64,000 nt of DNA from CAVZCC01 sp963773765 (lineage in GTDB: Bacteria; Actinomycetota; Acidimicrobiia; Acidimicrobiales; Microtrichaceae), in the NCBI GenBank assembly GCA_963773765.1, contig CAVZCC010000001.1, forward strand, positions 248,001 through 312,000, in the 5' to 3' direction. The translations under genes were made by a program, and so were the position numbers. The notes beneath the pieces are model-generated. The model searched no databases and was not told where the DNA came from. It worked only from the letters and a program-made list of their open reading frames with translations. Positions within the stretch are counted from its first letter, which is position 1, and every line of letters starts with the position of its first letter. Shown in pieces: positions 18,569 to 27,443 of this stretch.

Positions 18569-19507
18569 TCAGCCGACCAGTTCCTCACCGAGGAGCTCGG
18601 CCACCACGCGGCGGGTCTCGGCCTGCTCGGGCGGGTCCAGGTGCTTGGCCACCAGCATCGGTAGAGCTGGACGGCCTTGTGCTCGTCGATGCCCTCGAAC
18701 TGGGGCAGGAAGAAGGCGTAGAAGATCTCGTACAGCAGGCGGGACTCGGTGATGTCGTCCCGCTCACGCCGTGACACGTAGCGCTTGGCGTCGACGTAGA
18801 TGGCGGGGCCCAGGTTGTTGAGCGTCCGCAGCGGCAGGAGCTTCTGGACCAGCTCGCCCTCACCCTCGAGCAGCCTGTCGTAGGCCCAGTCCGGAGGTGT
18901 GGTCACCTCGATGAAGGCGAAGCGCCGCATCAGGGCGTAGGACATGTCGAACAGCAGGTGCTTGTCCAGGGCGTTCATGGTGGCGATGATCCGCCAGGAC
19001 GCCGGCACCCGGATCGGGTCGGTGTCGCCCGGGGGCTCGATGCCGTGGGGCACGAGCGAGATCGGCTTGATCTGGCCGCTGCGCCGGAACGGCAGCACCA
19101 CTGCGGAACCGGACAGCACGGTGAAGAGCTGGCCGAACGCACGGTCGAAGTTGGAGCGGTTCAGCTCGTCGATCACCAGCCACTTGCCGGTCTCGATGGC
19201 CTCGACGAACAGGCCGGGACGGAAGATCAGGCCCTCCGGCGTGGGCTGCAGGCCGCCGATGGTCTCGAAGGTGGTCCACTCCGACGTCGCCGTGGTCGGC
19301 TGGTAGCCGGTGCACAGCATGGAGTGGCGGCGCCAGCTCCGCGGCCAGGTAGGCCAGCGTGGTCTTGCCGGTGCCGGGCGGGCCCGTGAGGATCACGTGC
19401 TTGCCGGCGTCGAGGGCAGCCACGAGCTGCTCCACGACGTGGTCGGGGAAGATCATCCCGTCGGCCTCAGCCACTCGGGACAGTTCTGGCGCGGAGAACA
19501 CGGTCAC
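18569..19507 (-). CDS. McrB/MoxR-like AAA+ ATPase (two frameshifts)
   Basis: This AAA_5-type ATPase has about 312 residues. Walker A GPPGTGKT is at residues 42-49, followed by YQPTTATSEWTTFETIGGL, Walker B KWLVIDELNRSNFDRAFGQL and sensor/arginine region RIIATMNALDKHLLFDMSYA plus LMRRFAFIEV, an arrangement characteristic of McrB and related ATPases. It lacks the N-terminal DNA-binding domain of classical McrB. GTG 19507 is my choice; a longer in-frame extension is open upstream. Frame breaks occur near 19337 (gcg|C|cgc) and 18660. With the downstream McrC-like protein it forms a two-component ATP-driven system of unknown role. Confidence 0.8.
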
Positions 19508-19587
19508 CGCGGAAGGATCGGCCGGAACCGGCCCGGGCTTGAGATTCCCTTTTCCGGCGGCCGGAACAGGGACGTCGGGGCCACGGT

Positions 19588-20463
19588 TCAGGTCGCGGGG
19601 GTCAGCGAGGTCAGCTCCAGGGCGAGGGACTCGGTGTAGTCGCTCACCCCGCCCTGGATCCTGGCGTCGATCAGGACCTTCACGGGGAGGCCGGTCGTGG
19701 CATCGAGCCACCACTCGTCGACCTCGGAGCCCGTCTGGTCCCGGCTGAACGTCTCGGAGCTCCGGACGTGGACCACGTCGACGCTCCGGCCCCCGACCGG
19801 GATCGTGCCCACGTCGAGGACCTCGATGCCGACGGCATCGGCCGTGACGGAGTCGTCCATGTCCGACGTCCCGGTGCAGGCGCCCGTGCGCGTGTCACCG
19901 GTGGCGGCGCCCGTCCAGAGGAAGTCCGGTGGGCGCTCGCACGTGTAGGTGACGAGGGTCTCGATGTCCAGGCCGGGGGCCTTGCGTGCCGTCCATCCCT
20001 CCATCCCGGCCAGGGAGAACGTCGCCGTCTCCGTCGGACAGAAGGTCCAGGAGCGCCAGTGGTGGCTGTTGGAGTCGATCCGGTAGGTGAAGCAACCGCC
20101 GTCCCCGTGGGTGACGGTGACCGGCGTGTCGGGCCCGAGGGGCTCGTCGAAGCCGGGGAGGCCGACCGACTCGGTGCCGGTGCCCGTCGCGGCGTAGACG
20201 CCGGCGGCGGGACGCCCGGCGGAGTCGGAGGACCCGCCGTCGCCGGCACGGAAGATGGTCAGGGCCTCCTCCTGGCCCAGGGGGCGGGCCTTGTCCCGCC
20301 CCAGGAAGAACCAGAGCAGCGCCACGACGACGAGCACCAGGAGGCCGACACCGATGCCGATCAGCACCTTCCAGAGGCGGCGCCGGGGCGTCCGCGGGGC
20401 GTCCGGCCCGGTGGCGGGCGCGGCCTGGTCGTCCGCCAGGCCGGCGGCAGGGTGTGGAGCCAT
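19588..20463 (-). CDS. Single-pass membrane protein with large extracytoplasmic domain
   Basis: This intact protein of 291 residues has a Pro/Ala-rich cytoplasmic head with a basic PRTPRRRLWK cluster, one membrane helix (about residues 33-54, GIGVGLLVLVVVALLWFFLG) and an extracytoplasmic domain of about 235 residues. That domain has eight or fewer Cys and beta-rich stretches such as CFTYRIDSNSHHWRSWTFC and DEWWLDATTGLPVKVLIDAR. The latter recalls lipoprotein-carrier-like or DUF domains in which a treated ligand is bound, but I do not recognise the family. It is co-directional with, and 80 bp upstream of, the McrB-like ATPase. Confidence 0.7.
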   Translation of the reverse strand: MAPHPAAGLADDQAAPATGPDAPRTPRRRLWKVLIGIGVGLLVLVVVALLWFFLGRDKARPLGQEEALTIFRAGDGGSSDSAGRPAAGVYAATGTGTESVGLPGFDEPLGPDTPVTVTHGDGGCFTYRIDSNSHHWRSWTFCPTETATFSLAGMEGWTARKAPGLDIETLVTYTCERPPDFLWTGAATGDTRTGACTGTSDMDDSVTADAVGIEVLDVGTIPVGGRSVDVVHVRSSETFSRDQTGSEVDEWWLDATTGLPVKVLIDARIQGGVSDYTESLALELTSLTPAT

Positions 20464-20552
20464 ACCCGTTCATCATCGGGTCGCTCCGGCCTCCCCTTGA
20501 ACCATCCGGTGCTGCGGCACCGGGTGTCCGTTCCCGGCCGGCGACCGGGACC

Positions 20553-20966
20553 TCACCCGTCGGGTCGGGAGAGCAGCCGGGCCAGGCGTTCCGGGGCCAC
20601 GGTGCAGTAGCTCTCCGTCACCAGTTCGGTCACCTCGGACCAGTCGACGTCCTCGCCCAGGGCCATGCCCACCTCGTCGGGACGCCAGGGCGGAGCGAAG
20701 AACGGCGGGCCGGACCCGCGGAGCACCTCCAGTTCCGGACCGGTCGACCGCACCATCAGCACGGTGAGGGGGCCGTCGGAGCCGGCGGCCCGGGCGTAGG
20801 CGGGTGGCCAGCCGGCGTCCACGGCGAGCACATGGGCGAAGGTCCGGGTCCGGACCCGCCACCGGGTGCCGACCCACGCCCGCTCCTGAACCGCCTCGGG
20901 CAGCACCGAACACATCGTGTGCAGACGGGCCACGATCCCCGTCGCCACCTCCGCGTGCTCGTCCAC
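20553..20966 (-). CDS. MmcQ/YjbR family protein
   Basis: This intact protein of 137 residues fits the MmcQ/YjbR double-wing fold family. The pattern SVLPEAVQERAWVGTRWRVR, RTRTFAHVLAVDAGWPP, FFAPPWRPDEVGMAL and DVDWSEVTELVTESYCTVAP matches family landmarks in the same order. These proteins are sometimes called DNA-binding, but the evidence is weak. The GTG start follows a GGGAGGCAGGG ribosome site. A TAGCGT box at 21018-21023 (minus) could be the promoter and includes the stop codon of the gene upstream. Confidence 0.75.
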   Translation of the reverse strand: MDEHAEVATGIVARLHTMCSVLPEAVQERAWVGTRWRVRTRTFAHVLAVDAGWPPAYARAAGSDGPLTVLMVRSTGPELEVLRGSGPPFFAPPWRPDEVGMALGEDVDWSEVTELVTESYCTVAPERLARLLSRPDG

Positions 20967-21017
20967 CCCTGCCTCCCGTCCTCGCCCGTCGGGCGGCCGC
21001 CGGCCTGGTGCCGGCCG

Positions 21018-21023
21018 ACGCTA
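21018..21023 (-). promoter_or_regulatory. -10 box of MmcQ-family gene, overlapping upstream stop codon
   Basis: TAGCGT (minus strand). Its TAG is the stop codon of the Cys-rich protein gene, a stop/promoter sharing also seen at 59715 and 61756. Confidence 0.4.
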
Positions 21024-21788
21024 CCGGTGCCGGATGGCGGGATGGGGCAGCCAGGTGACCGTGGCGGCGGGCCCGTCGTCCACGCCGAGCTGGGTGCGCA
21101 GGCGGTCGTACACGGCGGGGCCCACCATGCCGACGATGTCGTCACGGAGCGTCACCATCACCGGCTCGGGGTCCACGAAGGCCTCCGGCGACTCGGTGCA
21201 CCACCAGTGGAACTCGTTGCCGCCCTCGCCCCAGTCGCGCCGCTTCCACTCCCGCAGCGTGTAGGTGGTGTGGCCCACGTCGTCGACCTCGTGGGTGAGG
21301 CGCAGCGGGAGCTGCCAGCACACCTCGGGCTTCCAGTCCATGGGTCGCTCCCCGGCGTCGAGTGCCCCCACGTGCAGCGCGCAGCCCGGTCCCCGGTGGA
21401 AGCCGGGCCGGTTGAGGAAGATGCAGGCGCCGTCATGGACCCGGGTGGTCCACTCCTTGTCGTCGTTCTTGGCGATGGCGCCCCCTGCGGCCTTGGCCTC
21501 CCCCTTGAACTGCCACTGGTCCTTGGTGAGGCGGCCTGCGGCCTTGCGCACACGCGTGCGGTCGGGCCCGTCGGCGAAGTGGCCGCCGAACGAGCAGCAG
21601 CCCTGCACCAGGTCGGTGGCGTCCTCCTCCAGGACCCCCTTGCAGCCCTCGCCGAAGATGCAGCGCCACGGGCTCATGAGGAACGTGGCGTCGAAGAGGT
21701 AGGTGTCGCCGTCGTGCTCGAACGACACCCAGTCCCGTCGGGAGTCGTCGAGCGGGGGTGTCGTCGGGGGGAGGGTCCTGGGTGCCAC
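21021..21788 (-). CDS. Conserved Cys-rich protein, possible metal-binding cluster
   Basis: This intact soluble protein of 255 residues has a conserved Cys pattern: FLMSPWRCIFGEGCKGVLEE, DLVQGCCSFGGHFADG, DGACIFLNRPGFHRGPGCAL and WKPEVCWQLPLRL. The Cys spacing resembles zinc/iron-chelating Cys-cluster families (DUF3109/YkgJ-like), and I recall closely similar actinobacterial proteins without an assigned role. A C-terminal Trp/His-rich stretch (GNEFHWWCTESPEAF) is also notable. I start it at GTG 21788 because TAGTGT lies 8 nt upstream; the in-frame GTG at 21800 lies inside that box. It is divergent from glcD. Confidence 0.72.
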   Translation of the reverse strand: MAPRTLPPTTPPLDDSRRDWVSFEHDGDTYLFDATFLMSPWRCIFGEGCKGVLEEDATDLVQGCCSFGGHFADGPDRTRVRKAAGRLTKDQWQFKGEAKAAGGAIAKNDDKEWTTRVHDGACIFLNRPGFHRGPGCALHVGALDAGERPMDWKPEVCWQLPLRLTHEVDDVGHTTYTLREWKRRDWGEGGNEFHWWCTESPEAFVDPEPVMVTLRDDIVGMVGPAVYDRLRTQLGVDDGPAATVTWLPHPAIRHR

Positions 21789-21796
21789 GGCGGAGG

Positions 21797-21802
21797 ACAC
21801 TA
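21797..21802 (-). promoter_or_regulatory. -10 box, leaderless promoter of Cys-rich protein gene
   Basis: TAGTGT (minus strand) is 8 nt upstream of GTG 21788. Only 10 bp separate it from the divergent glcD -10 box. Confidence 0.5.
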
Positions 21803-21812
21803 CCGGCCGCGT

Positions 21813-21818
21813 TACCCT
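21813..21818 (+). promoter_or_regulatory. -10 box, leaderless promoter of glcDEF
   Basis: TACCCT is 6 nt before GTG 21825. Confidence 0.5.
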
Positions 21819-21824
21819 CGCCCG

Positions 21825-23253
21825 GTGCGCACCGCCCCGCTCGTCGCCGACCTCGTCGCCGCCATCGGGGCCGACCACGTGCTCACCGATCCGGTCGCAC
21901 TGCGCCTCTACGGCCACGACGCCTCCACCTTCCGCGGCGATGCGCCACCGGTGGTGTGCCTCCCCGGTGGCACCGACGGCGTGGCCGCCGTCGTGCGTGC
22001 CGCGCGACGCCACGGCCGTCCGTTCGTGGCGCGGGGATCGGGCACGGGTCTGGCCGGGGGTGCGGTGCCGATGGACGGCGCCGTGGTCATCTCCACCACC
22101 CGCATGGACCGCGTCCTGGACGTGGACGCCGCGTCCCGCCGTGGCCTGGGTGCAGCCCGGAGTCCTCAACCTGGACCTGACCCGCGCCCTGCGGGCCCAC
22201 GGGCTCCACTTCGCCCCGGACCCGTCCAGCCAGCAGGCGTGCACCATCGGCGGCAACGTGGCCAACAACTCCGGCGGGCCCCACTGCCTGGCCTACGGCG
22301 TGACCTCGGCCCACGTGCTGGCGGTGGAGGTGGTGCTCGCGGACGGTGAGGTCGTCGTGCTGGGCGGGGAGGAACCCGAACCGGCCGGCTACGACCTGCG
22401 GGGCGCGTTCGTGGGCAGCGAGGGCACCCTGGGTGTCGCCACCGCGGTGGCGGTGCGCCTCACACCGGACCCCTCCGCGGTGCGCACCCTGCTGGTCACC
22501 TTCGACGACCTGGACGCCGCGGCCGGGTGCGTGACGGACATCATCGCAGCCGGGATCGTTCCCGCCGCGGTGGAGATGATGGACGGCGGCCTGGCCGCGG
22601 TGGTGGAGGACTTCTGCGGCGCGGGCTACCCGAGGGACGCAGCAGCGGTGCTCCTGGTGGAGGTGGACGGCCCGCCCCACGCGGTGGCGGCGGACGCCGT
22701 CGCCGTCGCACGGCTCGCCGCCGCCCGCGGGGCCCGGACCGTGCGGGAGGCGGCCGACGACGCCGAGCGCACTGCGCTGTGGAAGGGCCGGAAGTCGGCC
22801 TTCGGGGCGATCGCCCGGATCCTGCCCGACTACTACCTGCACGACACCGTGGTGCCCCGCACCCGGTTGGTGGAGGTCCTGGCCGAGGTGCGCCGGATCG
22901 CCGCCCGGCACCGGCTCGAGGTCTACAACGTGTTCCACGCCGGTGACGGCAACCTGCACCCGTTGCTGCTGTTCGACGCCCGCGAGCCCGGGGTCATGGA
23001 GCGGGTCCATGCCGCCGGGGCGGAGATCGTGGACGCGTCGCTGCGGGCCGGGGGCGTGCTGTCCGGGGAGCACGGCATCGGACTGGAGAAGCGGCGCTTC
23101 ATGGACCGGCAGTTCACCGAGGTCGAGCTGGAGCACCAGGACCGGCTGCGGGCCGCGTTCGACCCGGACCGCGTCGCCAACCCCCAGAAGGTCCTGCCCG
23201 GAGGATCCCGGTGCGGGGAGATCGGCGCCCTGCCCGAGGGGGTGTGGATCTGA
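21825..23253 (+). CDS. glcD: Glycolate oxidase subunit GlcD, FAD-linked (one frameshift)
   Basis: This FAD-dependent 2-hydroxyacid oxidase subunit of about 475 residues has an N-terminal PCMH FAD domain (RPFVARGSGTGLAGGAVPMD; CTIGGNVANNSGGPHCLAYG; FVGSEGTLGVATAVAVRL) and a C-terminal FAD-oxidase domain with VFHAGDGNLHPLLLFD and LSGEHGIGLEKRRFM. With GlcE and GlcF it oxidises glycolate (or D-lactate) to the keto acid and passes electrons to the respiratory chain. One inserted C near 22141 (cgc|C|gtg) breaks the frame. It heads a tight operon; its TGA overlaps the glcE ATG by one base. Confidence 0.9.
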
Positions 23254-24212
23254 TGGCGACCGTCCGCGACGTCGCTCCGGCACTGCGCGCGTTCGCGTCC
23301 GAGGTCGGTGCCGAGGGCCCCGTGCGGGTCGTCGGGGGCGGCACCGCTTCCCACGTGGGGGGCCGGGGGGATTCCGGGGTCCGGGAGGTCCGGGCCCCCG
23401 CCGGCATCCGGTCCTTCGAGCCGTCGGAGCTCATCGTCCGGGTCGGGGCCGGCACCACCGTCGGGGACCTCGCCGATGCGCTCTCCGGACAGGGCCAGTG
23501 CGTTCCCCTGCCCGCGGCGGCGGGCTCCACCGTCGGCGGCGTCCTGGCCGTCGGCCGCCAGGGGGTGGACGCGCTGGGGTCGGGGCCGGTCCGCAACTCC
23601 CTGCTGGAGGCCACCTACGTCGATGCCTGGGGCCGGGTGGTCCGGGCCGGGGCGCCGGTGGTCAAGAACGTGTCGGGCTTCGACCTGTGCCGTCTGCTGG
23701 TGGGGTCGCTCGGCACCGTCGGCCTCGTGGCGGAGGTGGTGCTCCGCACCACGCCGCTGCCCGGGGCCGAGCAGTGGATGACCGGCGCCGCCGATGTGGA
23801 CGCCGTCCGGGCCGCCGTGTCACGGCCGGCGGCGGTGCTGTGGGACGGCTCGCAGGTGTGGGTCCTGTTGCGGGGCCACCCGGCCGACGTGGCGGCGGGT
23901 GCCGCTTCCCTGGCCGCGGTCGGGTGCGGCGACGTGGCGACCGGCGCACCGCCCCTGCCGCCGCACCGGTGGTCGGTCGACCCCTCCCGGGTGGACCAGT
24001 TGGCCGACGGCCGGGCCGGTTCGTTCGTGGCCGAGGTGGGCGTGGGGGTGGTCCACGCCTCCGTCCCCGCCCCCCACCGGGAGGTCCCGGAGCGGCTCGC
24101 GGTCCTGCACCGGAGCGTGAAGGCCCGCTTCGACCCGGACGGCCGGTTGAACCCGGGGCGCTCGCCGTTGGCCGCCGACGCGTCGCCGGACGGCGTCGGT
24201 GCCCGGTGCTAG
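23253..24212 (+). CDS. glcE: Glycolate oxidase FAD-binding subunit GlcE
   Basis: This intact subunit of 319 residues is a shorter FAD-domain homologue of GlcD. Motifs include VGGGTASHVGGRG, LIVRVGAGTTVGDLADALSG, AAAGSTVGGVLAVGRQG and VVKNVSGFDLCRLLVGSLGT (the VKNVTGYDL-type motif of GlcE). The C-terminal ARFDPDGRLNPGRSPL is the usual ending. It sits between glcD and glcF, as in other glc operons. Confidence 0.88.
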   Translation: MATVRDVAPALRAFASEVGAEGPVRVVGGGTASHVGGRGDSGVREVRAPAGIRSFEPSELIVRVGAGTTVGDLADALSGQGQCVPLPAAAGSTVGGVLAVGRQGVDALGSGPVRNSLLEATYVDAWGRVVRAGAPVVKNVSGFDLCRLLVGSLGTVGLVAEVVLRTTPLPGAEQWMTGAADVDAVRAAVSRPAAVLWDGSQVWVLLRGHPADVAAGAASLAAVGCGDVATGAPPLPPHRWSVDPSRVDQLADGRAGSFVAEVGVGVVHASVPAPHREVPERLAVLHRSVKARFDPDGRLNPGRSPLAADASPDGVGARC

Positions 24213-24222
24213 GCAGGCGTCC

Positions 24223-25426
24223 GTGACCCGGGCGGAGAGCATCGTGACCACCTCCGGGGCGTTGGGCCTGGACGCCGCGGAGCTGGGGACGTGCGTGCAG
24301 TGCGGCCTGTGCCTGCCGCACTGTCCCACCTACCGCGTCTCGGGACGGGAGGACCGCTCGCCCCGGGGCCGCATCCAGGCCATGCGGGACGTCGACGGCC
24401 GCGTCGCGCCCCCGGACGCCCCGTTCATCCAGGCCATGGACACCTGCGTCGGGTGCCGCGGATGCGAGACGGCCTGCCCGTCGGCCGTCCCGTTCGGGCG
24501 ACTCATGGAGTCCACCCGGGTGGCGCTGGCCGCGGACCGGCGCCTGGGGTACCAGCCGTGGTGGCGCCGCCTGGGACTCCGGTCCCTGTCGCACCCCGCG
24601 TTGGTGCGGGCCGGGGCCCTGGCCGTCGCGGTGGGCCAACGGGTCGGCGCCGGCCCCGCGCTGCGCCGGCGGAACCTGCCCCGGTTGCCGCTCAGGCGCA
24701 GGGCGTTGCGCTCCACCGGCTCGGACGTGGTGCTGTTGAGCGGGTGCGTCATGGATGCCGTGCAGCGGGACGTGCACGCCGCAACCGTGCGGGTGCTCAC
24801 CGCCTCCGGTGTGGGCGTCGCCGTGGTGCCGTCGGCCGGGTGCTGCGGCGCGCTCGCCGCCCACGCCGGGCTGACGCAGGTCGCGGCGTCGCAGGTCCGC
24901 CACCTCATGGCGGCCCTGCCGCCGGACGTGCCGGTGGTGGTGGACTCGGCCGGCTGTGGAGCGGCCCTCAAGGACGTCGGGCACCTGCTGGGGACGCCGG
25001 AGGCGGCGGCGTTCGCGGCGCGGGTGCAGGACGTGTCGGAGTTCCTCGCCACCCGGTTGGAGCACCTGCCACCGCCGCGATCCGGCGGTCCGGGCCCGGT
25101 GGTGGCCGTGCAGGACCCGTGCCACCTGCGCCACGCCCAGCGCTCCCACCTGGCGGTGCGCGACGGTGCTGGCCCCCTACGCGCAGCTCCGCGAGCTGGA
25201 CGACGACGGCCTCTGCTGCGGCGCGGGTGGCGCCTACGCCTCGCTGCACCCCACGGAGGCAGCCGCCATCCGCGACCGCAAGGTGGCAGCGGTGCAGCGC
25301 AGCGGGGCCCCGGTGGTGGCATCGGCCAACCCGGGGTGCGCGCTGCACCTGCAGGCGGCGGGCCTGGTGGTCCGCCACCCGGTGCAGATCATCGACGATG
25401 AGATCAGGGGTGACCGTGGCAGGTGA
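24223..25426 (+). CDS. glcF: Glycolate oxidase iron-sulfur subunit GlcF (one frameshift)
   Basis: This subunit has two 4Fe-4S ferredoxin motifs (Cys24-x2-Cys-x2-Cys-x3-CysPro in CVQCGLCLPHCPTYR, and from Cys75 in CVGCRGCETACPSAVP) and two CCG heterodisulfide-reductase-like domains (AGCCGALAAHAG; DDGLCCGAGGAYASLHP; SANPGCALHLQAAG). It carries electrons from the flavin subunits towards quinone. GTG 24223 is chosen; GTG 24244 is an alternative. A single insertion near 25166 splits the C-terminal quarter. The three genes complete a glycolate oxidase, pointing to glycolate or D-lactate use. Confidence 0.88.
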
Positions 25427-25473
25427 CTGCGGACCGGCAGCGGCGGGAAGGACCATCGTTCAGGAGGGTGGCC

Positions 25474-25674
25474 ATGGCAGGTGAGTTCGATGACATCCGG
25501 ACCCGGCTGGAGGGCATCGCGGAGGAGCTGGCAGACCTGGCCATCATCCGCCTGCGGGAGTCCATCGATGCCGGGGGCGGAGAGCTGCCCGTGGACGAGC
25601 GCCGCCTCACCCGGGCCCGGCGCGCGGTGGAGAAGGCCGTCGTGCTGCTGCAGGAGCCCGACGACCACCCGTGA
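25474..25674 (+). CDS. Small helical protein of unknown function
   Basis: This 66-residue protein, EFDDIRTRLEGIAEELADLA then IIRLRESIDAGGGELPVDER, is predicted to be two amphipathic helices with charged faces, resembling small coiled-coil proteins. I start it at ATG 25474 because an AGGAGGG ribosome site lies 6 nt before; an in-frame GTG at 25423 would add 17 residues. It follows glcF by 47 bp and ends next to the convergent LOG-family gene. Function unknown. Confidence 0.65.
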   Translation: MAGEFDDIRTRLEGIAEELADLAIIRLRESIDAGGGELPVDERRLTRARRAVEKAVVLLQEPDDHP

Positions 25675-25675
25675 G

Positions 25676-26722
25676 TCAGTCGCCGCCGAAGGTGTTCAGC
25701 GTGCGGATGAGGGCGTGGAGCCGGGCGTACTGGGCGTTGATGAACCGGAACCGGATCCGGTGCTTGTCCAGGGCGTCCCCGTCGTCCAGCTCCACCTTGG
25801 CCGGTTCGCACCGTTCGATCTCGCCGGTGGCGACGATGTCGGCGAACTGCTCGTTGATGCGGGCCAGCTCCTCGTCCGTGACCGGCTGCTCCAGCCGGAG
25901 CACCAGGCGGCCGCCCACGTAGCGCAGCGAGTGGAACACCCGGTAGAAGCGCGCCAGGTAGGCGACCGCGTCCTCCACGTCGGACGTCAGGTGGAACAGG
26001 TCCAGGTCCTCACGCCGGATGAGCCCGGCGTCCAGCAGCTCCACCTCCAGGAAGTGCCGGAAGCTCCTCCAGTAGGCGTCGCCCGCGGGCTCGAACAGCA
26101 CCACGGGGGCGGGGACCTCCCGTCCGGTCTGCAGCAGGGTCAGCAGCTCGAACGCCTCGTCCATGGTCCCGAACCCACCGGGGAACAGCACGTAGCCGGA
26201 CGCCTCCTTCATGAAGGTGAGCTTCCGGTTGAAGAAGTACCGGAAGTTGATGACCTTTCCGTCGTCCACCAGCGCACCGCCGCCCGCCGGCTCGAAGGGC
26301 AGGACGATGCTGACCGCGAAGCTGTTCTCGGGGCCGGCGCCCTCCACGCCCGCGGTCATGATGCCGGGGCCACCACCGGTGATCACCATCCAGCCCTCGT
26401 CGACCAGCGCCCGGCCCACGTGGCGGGCCGCCGTGTAGGCGGGCTCGTCCGGTCCGGTGCGGGCGGAACCGAACACGGCCGCCTTGCGCACGCCCCGGTA
26501 GGGGTCGAACACGTGGAAGGCGTACCGCATCTCCTTGAGGGTGGAGTTGGCGATCTTCAGGTCGCCCCGGTCGACGCCCTCGCGTCCCATGCGCAGGGCA
26601 GAGGTCAACAGCTCGAAGACCAGGTCCTGGTCGGCCTCCACCCCTGCGGCGTGCAGCAGGTCGGCGATCCGTGCGTCCAGAGCAGGGTCACCGGTCCGGT
26701 AGCGGGGGAGGTCGTCGGTCAC
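25676..26722 (-). CDS. LOG-family (TIGR00730-like) Rossmann-fold protein
   Basis: This intact protein of 348 residues has the LOG domain in its middle: AAVFGSARTGPDEPAY, WMVITGGGPGIMTAGVEGAG and the diagnostic YVLFPGGFGTMDEAFELLTL. LOG proteins are often nucleoside-5'-monophosphate phosphoribohydrolases (cytokinin-activating type), and long forms like this one have N- and C-terminal helical extensions of unclear role. The catalytic Arg and Glu of the PGGxGTxxE motif are in place. GTG 26722 lies 6 nt from a TACGGT box. The actual substrate is unknown. Confidence 0.82.
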   Translation of the reverse strand: MTDDLPRYRTGDPALDARIADLLHAAGVEADQDLVFELLTSALRMGREGVDRGDLKIANSTLKEMRYAFHVFDPYRGVRKAAVFGSARTGPDEPAYTAARHVGRALVDEGWMVITGGGPGIMTAGVEGAGPENSFAVSIVLPFEPAGGGALVDDGKVINFRYFFNRKLTFMKEASGYVLFPGGFGTMDEAFELLTLLQTGREVPAPVVLFEPAGDAYWRSFRHFLEVELLDAGLIRREDLDLFHLTSDVEDAVAYLARFYRVFHSLRYVGGRLVLRLEQPVTDEELARINEQFADIVATGEIERCEPAKVELDDGDALDKHRIRFRFINAQYARLHALIRTLNTFGGD

Positions 26723-26728
26723 GGGGTC

Positions 26729-26734
26729 ACCGTA
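26729..26734 (-). promoter_or_regulatory. -10 box, leaderless promoter of LOG-family gene
   Basis: TACGGT (minus strand) is 6 nt upstream of GTG 26722. Confidence 0.5.
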
Positions 26735-26816
26735 CCGGGGTGCTCCACCGACCGGAGGCGCGGCCGTGGGACACTGTGGCGTGCGGTCGGGACGGAACGG
26801 GGATGCTGATCAGGAC

Positions 26817-27443
26817 GTGCCGCACCCCACAGCGGTCACCCCGACCACCCCGACGCGTCGGTCGCCGGCCCCACCGTCGGAGTTCGACCTGTTCTTCCTG
26901 CGGGCGTACCCCGCAGCGGTCGGCCTGGCCCAACGGGTGCTGGACCGGGACCGGGTGGTGCCCGACGGGTCCGCGGCGTTGGCGTCCGACATCGCCACCG
27001 AGGCCCTGACCCGGGCCAGGGTGCGCCGCCTGCCGGACACGGACGCCTCCATCAACAAGGTGCTGGCCTGGACCGCGGACCTGTGCGTGGGTCACCTGGT
27101 GGGCCACCCCGGCCGGGTGGCGCTGCCCCAGGGGGCCCAGGCCGCGGACCTGCTGCCGGAGGACCTGCTGGACGAGGGCATCGGGGCGGAGTGGCGGCTG
27201 CGGGGCCTGCCGCTGGCAGAGCTGCAGGTGGCGCTGTCGGGGTCGCGTCGGGTCGACCGCCGGGTCGGACTGGTGTGCCTGGGAGCCGGCCTCACGCCGC
27301 TCCAGGCGTCCGCGGCCCTGGGGATGGACCGGGAGGCGGTCGGGCGCAGCCTCCGTCGGGTCGGCACCCGCCTGGCCGACCGCCGACGGATCGACTCCGG
27401 CCTCCTCGCTCCGGCCGACGCGCCGGCCGAGGACGTGGCATGA
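26817..27443 (+). CDS. Sigma-70-family-like protein (divergent)
   Basis: This intact protein of about 208 residues (GTG 26817; GTG 26781 is a longer option) has the two-part layout of an ECF-type sigma factor. A region-2-like part begins FDLFFLRAYPAAVGLAQRVL with ASDIATEALTRARVRRLPDT, and a C-terminal region-4-like HTH reads VDRRVGLVCLGAGLTPLQAS then ALGMDREAVGRSLRRVGTRL. The similarity to sigma factors is modest. Its stop overlaps the ATG of a membrane protein (ATGA at 27440), the classic arrangement of an ECF sigma with its anti-sigma. Target promoters are unknown. Confidence 0.6.
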   Translation: MPHPTAVTPTTPTRRSPAPPSEFDLFFLRAYPAAVGLAQRVLDRDRVVPDGSAALASDIATEALTRARVRRLPDTDASINKVLAWTADLCVGHLVGHPGRVALPQGAQAADLLPEDLLDEGIGAEWRLRGLPLAELQVALSGSRRVDRRVGLVCLGAGLTPLQASAALGMDREAVGRSLRRVGTRLADRRRIDSGLLAPADAPAEDVA

